From Amoebophrya sp. A120 (Eukaryota > Sar > Dinophyceae > Syndiniales > Amoebophryaceae), in the NCBI GenBank assembly GCA_905178155.1, contig CAJINV010000006.1, positions 1,013,081 to 1,065,626 of the forward strand: DNA of 52,546 bases. Reading direction: 5' to 3'. The position numbers were made by a program, and so were the translations under genes. Of this stretch, positions 1 to 10,200 are shown piece by piece. Numbering within the stretch: position 1 is the stretch's first letter; each line of letters starts with the position of its first letter. The notes under the pieces are model-generated. The model saw nothing but the letters and a program-made list of their open reading frames with translations. It was not told the origin of the DNA and ran no database searches.

Positions 1-680
1 GGTGGGTGGCGGTGGGTGGCGGTGCTCTGTGTCTTTCTGGTATTTCGCATCGATATAATATCAGGAGTATACTTCTCAGAGTAGATCTTCTCTCCAGTTC
101 GCATATCTGTATATGCGGGGGGGGGGGAGGATGGCGCGCACGCTTTTTCTTTTTTTTCAAAATCAAGAAACACACCGAGGATCCATTTCGCTGCAGTTCT
201 TGCACAAGTAGCAAAAAAATGCAAATCACGATGGTGCTGCACCTATTTGCTCTCATACCAAGAAGAAGAATAAGAACTCCACCAACTCTACTGTGTGATT
301 TATTTCTATTATCAATCTAGGACGCCATTTATTTTTGAGTGTGAAGACTTTCCCTTTCTACTAGCACGTGTTCTCTGCAAGGAGTTCTACTAATTAATGA
401 TAATAATTACTTCGATCATATATCTCGTTATTACTTTATTTGGTTTTATTGTCCTCACACACTCTACTCCGCAGTAAAAGTATTTGCTTGTCCAACAAGT
501 AGAACCACGGCACCAGCTCCAGCTCGCTGCGGCCTCCAGTGGTGGTCTCAACAACATCGTTTTTGGGCTAGTATTGATTGACTGCTACTAGTACAACTAC
601 AAGCACAACCACTGATTTTTATCACTCGACAGAATAGTTGTATTAAAGGGTACTATACATTTATTCCTCTTCTGACCGGG
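1..680. other. Upstream intergenic DNA of gene 1
   Basis: No convincing coding region or introner terminus is visible. It starts with a GGTGGGTGGC-type tandem repeat (1-25) and has a G-run at about 117-127 followed by a T-run. It presumably holds the gene 1 promoter and 5' UTR, but I see no recognisable promoter element. Confidence 0.5.
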
Positions 681-3600
681 ATGTCGATGATGCGAGGTTT
701 GTTGTGGAAGATCTTATTTCTCGTGCTGTCCCAGCAGGACGAGGTGCTCCTGGGGCTCCTGGGCCGTGGTGGAGGTGGTACAAGAACGACCAGAACTGGA
801 GTGGTTGTGTTGGGAATACACGTCTTTCCTAGAAGTGGTCATGCGGCACCAGGAGGACAATCTTCTCTACTTCAAGCACAAGGAGAACAAGTCGTAGCTG
901 CTGTTCAACACCGCCCGACGTTTGAGCAAGTGCTGGACCGCTTTCCGCCGGGTATCGAATGCAAAAATGTCTGGGTCTGGAAGTAGATATAGAACTTGTC
1001 ATGCTAAATCTGAATGATGCAAAAATCTGTGTTGCGTGAGTGCCAAAAGCTGTCCGCTTTTGACCAAGTTGCGAGGGAGTTTCTCATGCAGGAGAGGCAT
1101 GATTATAGAGACCTCAGAGAATCTGTCATGCTGGGTCTCGTATTCCAGACCTCATGGGTCATGGAAAACCTGCATCACAAATCTTGCATTCTTCCAGACC
1201 CAGACATATTTGCATTTCATACCGGGGTGGAAGGAGCGGTTTGGGCAATGGTGCACCCCCCGCAAAATCCCGCGTTACGTCGGACCCGGGAACGTAAGGT
1301 CCTGGTTGGAAAAGTACCTATCGAATGCAAAAATGTCTGGGCCTGGAAGAATTGGAACTTGTGATGCTAATTTTGGATGCTAAAAAAATCTGTATTACAT
1401 GACCAGCAAGAGGAGCCCAAATTGTGCTACGGGGGGATAGGCATCAGGAAAATATGTGATGCTAGATCATGCATTACAGACATCCCGAGTCGTGCAAAAT
1501 ATGCATGACAAACCTGGTAACCTTCCAGACCCAGACATTTTTGCATTTGATAGTACCTGGCTGTCCAATACAACAGCCGGGGGAAGGAACACCAACAAGA
1601 AATAAACGGGTCGTCGCGAGGTCTCCGACAGCTTCTCAATGCACTGCAAGAACCGACCCTGCGGCTTACTACATTTCTCAATGAGCAGCCACAAGATGAT
1701 CGCCAACCAACTTACCAGATGTGCAGTTGGCTGCTGCGAAACGCCCTGATGGCAGACCCTGTTTTGGGGGGCTACGGTGATACCCCCATCACTTCGGAAC
1801 GACTGGACCTCCGGGCGGCCCTGTTTGATGTGAATCATGTGCCGCAAGACTTACACGAAGGGAGTGCGCAGCGGGAACTGGCTGAAAACCTTGACAACCA
1901 GCTCAAGACGCACCTGGAGTCGGAGCAGGGTACTGCTTCTAGCCACAGTGCCTACAACTTCCACTCTTTTCTGCCCGAGTTCGTTTTTTGGGCGGACGTT
2001 GACGACACGCTGGTGTTATGAACTGCAAAAGTATCGTATTCGTAATCGTATAACTATAAATGCATCACAAATTTCCTCAGCATGAGAAATAAAATTTGTC
2101 ATGCGGATTTGCCTTAAGACAAAGATTTGTAATGCAAGACTTGCATTTATACGAATGCGATACTTTTGCACAGGATAAGTGTGTAGTCACAGCAAAACCT
2201 TCAGCATCCCCGGCACCGATCAAAGTCTCACGAGGGAGTCCGAACAGACTTTGTCCGCCAACGAAATGGAAGACCACACGCACCGCGTTTACCCCAACTT
2301 TCCCCTCCTGCTGAAGTTTCTGAACATCGAATCTGCGATGCACGCTTTGTATCTACCGGGAAATGACAAAAGGGGCCAGTATACTTTCGCGGACGTAGAC
2401 CCCCGGAATGTCGAGGTCGTGCGAGTTAAATTCGAGGAGACGCACAGACACAGAGTTACAGTTTATTCCGAGGAGGGGAAGGAATTAGTAGCACCGAAGA
2501 TTTATTACCGTTCGGTCCCCGTTCCGGTATACGATGTTGCAAAGCGGTTGCCTTGGTACCCCGCCCTGCTGTATGCATTACAAAAGTGTATCGTACTGGT
2601 AGATGAAATCGCATGACAAATCATGTCCGCAAGAACATGAGGAATGGAATTTTTCATGCTGATTTACCTTGGGAAACAGATTTATAATGCAAGACTGCGA
2701 TTACTACGAGTACGATACTTTTGCACGGCATATGCTGACGGCGCGACCGGGCCGGCTCATTTCGCAAATGCCGGGGACAAACTCCCGGAGAAGTGCTTCG
2801 ACGCATGTAGCATTGGCTTATCATATGCAAAAACGTCCCCACCCCATAGTCAAGTTGGGAACGTAGCAACACAAATCCAGAAGTTTTGGGAGCCACGCAT
2901 GACAAGTTGCAGTCCTGAGTGTAGTGGATTTTGGCAAGGACAGCCGCATCAGAAATCCATCTGCTTATCCCGTTTGCAGCATTACAAATGCCAAAACTTG
3001 ATTGAAAATGCCTCCCTTGGGGACGCGCATGACAAATGTTCCTGCAATTGCAAATCAGCATTACAACTCTGGGGTGGGGACGTTTTTACACAGGATATGG
3101 TTCGCAGAAAGGTTATGGTGACGAGATCGCACTTCCCTGCGCTGGCGTACCACGTGCGCCTGCCTCGGGAGCCGTTGGAAGCCAGGACCGGGGAACGCTT
3201 CGGCCGCGGCCCGTTGATGATCCTGCCGGGCTCCGACCGGGCCGGTGCTTTGATCGGCGCAACGTTCGGAGAAACTGGCATCCGCAAGACGAATCGAGCA
3301 GAGTACGAGGCCCATAACCCTCAGGCCGCCTGCACGCTTGCGGGAGACCGCAAGTTCGAGGTGCTCAGCCAGGCGCTGCAAATTCTCCCAGAACTGAAGG
3401 AGACCAGCCGGGTGTTTTTCGGCGACGACGGGCAGGCGGACTACTGGGTCGCGGAAAAAGGACTAAATGCAAACCTGCTTAGCTTCGCCGCCATCAAGCG
3501 CGTTTGGACTCTCGACAAAGCCACCGGGCGTAAAGGGTTCAAAAATGAAAAGCCGTTGCAACCGCCGACTACACGGCAAATTTACTGGGTTGCTGAGGGC

Positions 3601-5862
3601 AACCTTTTGGGCCCGAACGAGGCCGTGCCCGGGGGAAAAACAGAAACATATGCATTGTAAAAATGTCTGGGTCTGGGAGGTTGCAACTTGTGATGCTGTG
3701 TGTGGATTCCAAAAAAAATTTGTATTGCATGACCAGCAACAGGTGTCCAGTTCTTGCTACGTGGAGGTGGCGTTTCTCATGCGGAATAGGCATCAGGAAT
3801 CCCTCTAAAAGTCTGTGATGCTAGGTCGTGCATTACAGGCATTCTGGGTCATGCAAAATATGCATGATCTTCCAGACCCAGACATTTTTACATTTGATAA
3901 AACAAGCCCAGGAACATCAAATTACTCGACCATGACCAGGGCTAATTTAGCCCAAGTGAAGCGTTTCTTCTACTTCGACATTTATGCGCCGGTGCCGAAG
4001 ACGATTGCGGACACGATGTACGATCCAGAGTACCCGCGGGTCGACAAGAATTGGGACGGCGTGGAAGACTTTCAGGAAACACTGTGCTTGTCGGAAACAA
4101 ATATTTTAGCGCTGTGTTCCCCAAATCTGGGAACAATCGACAAAGGAAAACTCCCTTCCCTGCTCGCCCAACTTCTGGTTTCCGGCTGGATTCCGGGGGC
4201 GCAGAAGATGCAGGCAGCGACAGCACACGAGACTACTTGGACTTGGACCTTGCGCGAGGGTCCTGGTCCTGGAACAAGCGCGGACGGCCGGGAAGATGAA
4301 GATCTAGTACTGAGCGGCGCAGCCCCCGCCTCCAGCAGTTTCTTCTACCAATACAAAGTGACGAAACGCGAAAACGTGCACAATAAACAGGTTTACTACA
4401 CAGTGACGCACCCGTCCAAAGCGAAGACTTTCACGGGGCCGCCCGCCGTGCCTACCGCCGGGAGGGCGACCGCCGCACCCGCGGACGCCCCGGCGTCTAG
4501 TTCTTCGGACCTGCCGCCTATCACGGGACATCGTGGTCCTGGTGGGGAGGAGGTCGGCGTACCACGCGGACGACAAGCTGCACATGATCTTCCAGCTGCA
4601 CCACGACCAACAGAAGAAGCTCCTGCTCGCGCCGAATATAAATTCAGCACTACCGCAGCCGTCGATGCGCTCAAGGATTTGCGCAGACAGCAAGCCACGG
4701 GGGCTTCTGTACTGGGTTCTGGGGCAGTAATGACGAGCACCGGGCCTACTTTCTCGACATCAACATCCAGCGCATGGCACTGGGCAGCATATGAGGTTCT
4801 TGGTCCGGAGCGAACAACCTCTTCCCGTGATCACCAATTTTTGCGAGGCGACTCGCTCATCATTCTCACACGACCGGGTTCGACGAACTCCGATGGGTTT
4901 CACCTGTTTGTGCGCAAGCCCGAAGCTGTAGATCCGGCGTTAAATGTTAACGGCAATAATAAAGTCCAAACCACGCTTCGTTACCGCGCCAATGTGTTTG
5001 CGGAATTTGATATCAGGCCTCTTGTATGCATTGCAAAAGTATCGTACTAGTATAAATCGCAATACAAATTTCTCCAGAAGGAAAAATGGAATTTGTAATG
5101 CTGATTTCGCTCAGAAACAAGATTTGTCATGCATGATTGCAATTAGTACGAGTGCGATACTTTTGCACAGGATATCTTGGCACAAAACCGGGGGCCGCGG
5201 TCGTGGTGCAACATGCGGCTAGTACGGTCCTTCGCCGGGCTCCGGAACTGGAAGTCGTGCGAGGGGGGAGTGCCTATGGAAGTCCTTTTCGGTCCAATCC
5301 GTACGAGAGTGGTTTGGCCGTCGTGCCTGCATCCGCTATTGGTACTACTACTTCATCCGGCGCTCCTCTTGTGCACCCCCGCCAGCAAGTGCAAGAACTT
5401 GCGTGGACAGTGACAGCTCCGCACCACTTCGACGGCGCGCAGGAGGTGCACTTCCTGCAGATCCAATTTTTGCTCAAACTGGCGCAGAAAGGTACTTCTA
5501 GCCGTCGTACGGCTGAGGGGGATGATGTGATCACCTCTTCCGGCACCGCCGAACCGGGAACGACGCGACACCTAGGGAACCAGCCCTTGCAGGATATTGT
5601 GGACCGAGGGCAGCAGGACGGTAGACGCTGGGGGAGGACTACAACACCGTATCGCAATCACGTAAACCTCGAACTGCACCGGTTTGTGAAAGATTGGCGC
5701 GACCTGGGTAGAGATGGTCCATTGGTGAATCCGATGCGAGACCCGAAGTTGCAAGTGTGCATTACAAGCTACGTTGAAGCTGGTGCCCCTCGAAGTACTG
5801 CAAGCACACACGGTGGGAATCGTGCACCAGATGGAGCGGAGACTGGTCGAGGTGGATTTTGA
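681..5862 (+). CDS. Gene 1: App1/DUF2183-like HAD-type phosphatase with long C-terminal extension
   Basis: Exons 681-952, 1227-1318, 1558-2016, 2183-2571, 2738-2818, 3103-3648, 3905-5024, 5180-5862. Their sum is 3642 nt, exactly divisible by three: 1213 aa ending in TGA. The first 28 residues (MSMMRGLLWKILFLVLSQQD...) look like a signal peptide or anchor. HAD-like motifs are in the family order: motif I D268-V-D-D-T272, preceded by FVFWA; motif II T405-A-R-P-G; a candidate motif III Lys near K515; motif IV G538-D-D-G-Q-A-D544. FWxDxDDT, S/TARP and GDxGQxD are typical of the App1 (DUF2183) group, which includes phosphatidate phosphatases, so a Mg-dependent lipid or phospho-ester phosphatase is likely. 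Residues after about 615 are a low-complexity, Ser/Thr/Pro-rich extension I do not recognise. Introners fall right after motif I and right before TARP. The substrate is not inferable. The assignment is from motifs only. Confidence 0.72.
953..1221. mobile_element. Introner, family A (gene 1 intron 1)
   Basis: Inverted termini with the GTCTGGGTCTGG core. Perfect target duplication CCGGG at 948-952 and 1222-1226. 269 bp. Its body is the reverse complement of the family A element at 42164-42425. Confidence 0.93.
1319..1552. mobile_element. Introner, family A (gene 1 intron 2)
   Basis: 234 bp; starts TATCGAATGC and ends GCATTTGATA. Perfect duplication GTACC at 1314-1318 and 1553-1557. Splicing gives ...LEKY-LAVQY... 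in frame. Confidence 0.93.
2017..2177. mobile_element. Introner, family B (gene 1 intron 3)
   Basis: 161 bp with the GTATCGTA-type core at both ends. Duplication GGTGT at 2012-2016 against AGTGT at 2178-2182 (one mismatch). It sits directly behind the DVDDT catalytic motif. Confidence 0.92.
2572..2732. mobile_element. Introner, family B (gene 1 intron 4)
   Basis: 161 bp, TATGCATTAC to CACGGCATA. Perfect duplication TGCTG at 2567-2571 and 2733-2737. It splits the ...ALL/TARPG motif. Confidence 0.92.
2819..3097. mobile_element. Introner, family C (gene 1 intron 5)
   Basis: 279 bp; AAAACGTCCCCACCCC at the left, its complement GGGGTGGGGACGTTTT at the right. Duplication TGGCT at 2814-2818 against TGGTT at 3098-3102 (one mismatch). 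Confidence 0.92.
3649..3899. mobile_element. Introner, family A (gene 1 intron 6)
   Basis: 251 bp. Perfect duplication AAACA at 3644-3648 and 3900-3904. Nearly identical along most of its length to the element at 15001-15263 in gene 3A, which indicates recent copying. Confidence 0.94.
5025..5174. mobile_element. Introner, family B (gene 1 intron 7)
   Basis: 150 bp, TATGCATTGC to CACAGGATA. Perfect duplication TCTTG at 5020-5024 and 5175-5179. Confidence 0.93.
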
Positions 5863-7210
5863 GTAGCGACACTTCATTCTCAGTGAAGAAAGTCTGTCAC
5901 AGTCATCATCTGTTTTGAGGATGAAAGTGGGCTATTAGGTGGAGAGAGAGCCGAGGCTGCTTTGCGCATATGTTATCTGTTTATTTCTCTTCGTTTTGCT
6001 TATAAAGATATCTACCTTGTTGTTTTGTACCTTTTTTGATTTATTTCCGCAGTACCTATAATCCGTACGTTGTAAAATGATACTCACGAAGATCTGCAGC
6101 CCAGTTTGCCGCGTTTGGTTCTCATTTATTCTATAACAGCATCGGAAGACCGCGACTTTGACTTTCTACCAGTACTGAGAACAATTGAAAACGGCAAATG
6201 GCTTACACTCCCACTGGGCTGGGGTACACCTCCGCACGACTGCTGGACGAGCAGCATTACAAATCGCGGGTTTTTTTTGACTTGTTGGAAGTACTAACAC
6301 GTGTATGATTTTTTTACTTTTACATTTACCAAGAATTTCGCCCTGCATCAAGATGGCCTTCCTACAAGCATATACCAGAATTAACTAGACGTTGATGAAT
6401 CGGAGAAGCTTCCTGTAGTTGTTGTATGATGAAGAACGTGCACATCTAGTTTATGGTTTATTTTGTAGTAGTACGTGGCTCTAATTATTATTTCTGATTT
6501 TTTGGTCATTTTCTCAAGAAAGTAGTACTTTCTTACATGGCTCTTCGATGGTTCAAGCAAAAGTCCCCACGAACAATTCGAATTCCGTCACTGCTACACT
6601 TACAAGTAGAACAACAACAAAAAGAAGAAGAACACAGTTCTGGAGTGTAGTTGTTGTTGGCACGAAATAGATGGATGATGATGAACAACAAGTAGAAACA
6701 GCTGAACACCAGAAGCGGATGAAAAAATGGAGTAGAAATCCGTTATGAAATTTGAAAAATAAAACGTCACATCATCAGTTGAATCGCTGGCGGTAAGACA
6801 CATCAAGGGAGTTGTGAAAAAAAGCACTCTGATGTATTTCTTGGCGTTCACGATTGTGTGTCGTTCAAAACTAGTCTTTATGCCCGAGAGCTACAATTAC
6901 GTTCAGAGCTGTCTTCGGGGAATGACCACACCCGGAGCTATTACGGGACTCCGATTCGTCTTCAAGATGAGGTATTGAGAGGGCGACGAGCTATAATTCT
7001 TGAGGGTACTCCTGTAATAGTATGAAGCTGCATGATGATCTGAGATGGATTACGAGAACCTATCGTGGAGACAGGCGGAGAGAAAATGGAAAGGAAACAA
7101 GGAACTACAGCAGGCTGCTCCAACTTAATAATTTGTTGAGGCTGCTAGTAGCGTAGTTCCAGTTCTTCGAGGACGTGAAGATCATGTTCATACAAAAATA
7201 AAACATCAAA
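5863..7210. other. Intergenic DNA between gene 1 and gene 2
   Basis: AT-rich, with many stops in all frames. The short open frames here (for example near 6106-6297) show no family motif. No introner termini are present. It holds the gene 1 3' UTR and gene 2 promoter by position only. Confidence 0.5.
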
Positions 7211-10200
7211 ATGTTCACCGCTTTTAGCAACCGCTTGATTTTTCCCGCCCCGCGGCGGAGCTACGAGAAGGACAGTTTTCCGGAGATATTGTGAGGAAAA
7301 ATCTCCCCTCCCCAAATCCAAAACGAAATTTGTGTTGCTGTATTTGAGTACACAAATCGAATTGTATTGCTAGAAGGCCAAGAGACGCAGTTGCTCCCTC
7401 GTTTGCAGGGAATTTGTCATGCTGTTTCCGTTTCCAGTTGCTTTCTGTCATGCTAAAGGCGCAAGGCTTTCCTACGCCAGCCAGCACTACAATCCGCATC
7501 TCTTCCCTTCTAGCATGACAACGTGATTTGTGGTCACAAATCATGCTACACAAATCTCCCTTTCGGTATGGGGAGGGAGGATTTTTTATTTTGATAGGAG
7601 AATCTGTTTCTCCTCCCTGTCGATGGTGCTGTTGGCAGTAGTAGTAGAGAGGGTCGTGTTTCATCTTCTACCAGCGGTGCTGCGGAGGTGTGGTCTAGCA
7701 CGACGACGTCCTCGGGTGCTCAGCACGACGAGCAAACGGGCCACAGCCCACCAGGACGACGAGAGCAGGACGAGGACTACTACGTGGCTGCAAAGAGGAG
7801 TACTAGGAGAGGTTCTGCCTCATTCTCCACGTCGTCCTCGTCTTCCCGGGTTCTTTTTCCGGGGATACCCGTTCTGTTTTACTACGCAAGGGAGACATCA
7901 AACCTGCTGCAAATTTTTGTGCCAAACCTCTACGTAAAAAGAACTTCGGTCGTTTGTTTATGAGTTTTAGATTTCCCGGCAAACAAAATCCTATCTGTAT
8001 CATGAAGATCACGAATAAGTGAAAATGAAATACGAAACCATATCAGATTTAATTATTATGCCTTTAAAGTTAGCTGAAGTAGAAAGCGTAAGACCCCGTC
8101 CCAGGGCGGGGGCTGATGAAAGTACTTATTATGTCCATCACCATCTCCGCTTCCACAGAAACAGCACTATAGAATTGTTCTGAATCAGTTATGGAGAGGC
8201 TCAGCAGGAGAACAGTTGCAGTGCATTTTTCCCCTATAGAACCCTTCAGCCTCATATCCAGGAAGAAACACCCATCCCCATCCATGTTTTGCATGACAAA
8301 TAGGAGACTTTATGCATGTTTTGCATGACAAACTGGATGGGGTGGATGGGTGTTTTTTCCTGGATACTTCGAAGCTCGCCGTCTCCACTGTTGCGACCGT
8401 AAACAACCCCGGCGGAGGTCGTGGTGGGACAACTGTAAACGGGAACAGACCTACGCATAATTGCAAATACGTCTGGGTCTGGAACAAGGTTGCAACTTGT
8501 AATGCTAATTCTGGATCGTGCAAAAATCTGTATTGCATGAATGCCAAAAGTCGTCCACTTTTGCTCAAGTTGAGTTTCTCATGCAGGATAGGCATGATAG
8601 GGATCTCACAGAATCTGTCATGCGAGGTCCTGCATTCCAGACGACATGGATCATAAAAAATCTGCATGATAAGTCTCGGAATCTTCCAGAGAGACCCAGA
8701 CATTTTTGCATTTGATAAGACCGAGACCGAAGCAATCTTCGTCCAAAACGCTGCTGCTTTACTTCCACGGCAATGCAGAAGATTTGGGGATGTGTCAGAG
8801 CTTCTGCCAGCACGTTTGGGATATGCATTGCAAATGTCAGTCACACAAAAAGCTGTCATGCGTGAGTACCACTGGTGTAGTTGACCTTTGGCCATCTTGG
8901 GTGGAAAAGCATTTCTTATGCAGACTTCGAGGCATTCTATTTTTTTGCAAAGCTGTCGGGAAATAACTTGTGATGCTACAAAACGCCACCGGGGCCATGC
9001 TCAACATGCAAAACCTGCATCACAATAAACCTCGCAACTACCTTCCAGACCCAGACACATTTGCAAGGCATATAGGAGCAGTTTCGGATAAACGTGTGTG
9101 CGATGGATATCCCACTAAAAAACTGTTTTACAACTGTGGTGATTTTGCAAGGTCTGCATCACAAGTCTTTTTTTACACATGACACGGAAAATTTGCCATG
9201 CGCGCTCCCCAAGGGAATAAAACACGCTTGAACATCCAATGTAAGTATTGCAGGTGTAGCAAGACAAACACTTTGGTGCTTCGTTCTCTGCATCACAAGT
9301 TCACAGTGAAGCAGTTTTTTCGTGCGATAATGGAATACCCGGGCTACGGGTTACTCGACAAATGTGGTTATCCTGTGCAAAAGTATCGTACTCGTAGTAA
9401 TCGCAGTCATGCAACACAAATTTCTTTTTCAAGCTATTTCAGCATGAGAAATTCCATTTGTCATGCTGAGCTAGTTTGTATTGCAATACTACGAGTACGA
9501 TACTTTTGCAATGCATAGTGGTCTGCACGCGTCCGAAGAGAATGTTTTCAAGTGTGCGCAGCAGCTTCTTCTCTGGCTGAAGCAGCACCGGGTGATCGCG
9601 TCGTATGAAGATGTGATCTGCATGGGCCGCTCCATCGGCTCAGGTCCGGCGACGTGGCTCTGCTCGAAGTACCCACTAGGAGGCCTCCTTCTCGTCAGTC
9701 CCTTCGCGTCCATCGATTCCGCCGTGCAGTCCATTGCGAACTTCGGCACCAGTAGCTTGTCGCACGCCGACGTATATCAAATGCAAATATGTCTGGGTCT
9801 GGAAACTTGTTGTAATGCTGAGGTGTGAACAGTGAACCAACTCTCTGTAATGCACAGCCAAGCATGACAAATATTTGCACTTCTTAGTGTTGCGCTTTCC
9901 GCATGACAAACTGCGTTTTCCATGACAAACAAATCAATGTTGTCTCTTCTTGGACACGCATCACAAACTCTTCAGTCATGCCAGACAAGCATGACGAACT
10001 TGGCATCCTCCCAGACCCAGAGAGATTTGCAATGCATAACGTCGGCGCCGGCGCGCGGGTCAAAGCTGCGCTCGTCGGCTTTCTCTTCAAGAACCTGGTC
10101 TTTCCCTGGGTAACCTACGGGGCGGCGCCGGCGGTGGCCTCGGGGTATGAATTGCGAAAGTAACGTACTAGTACGTAGAAATCGCATGACAAATTCGCTC

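Noticed and set aside
1014-1383. Open frames inside the elements, many reading ...NAKMSGSGR... or ...CKNVWVWK...
   Set aside because: They are translations of family A termini in different frames and recur at every copy; they have no coding continuity with a family domain.
2654-3061. Longer minus-strand open frames overlapping genes 1, 2 and 4 (also 4304-4693, 8185-8895, 45014-45640)
   Set aside because: They are shadows of + strand exons or run through introner and GC-rich repeat sequence, with no recognisable domain.
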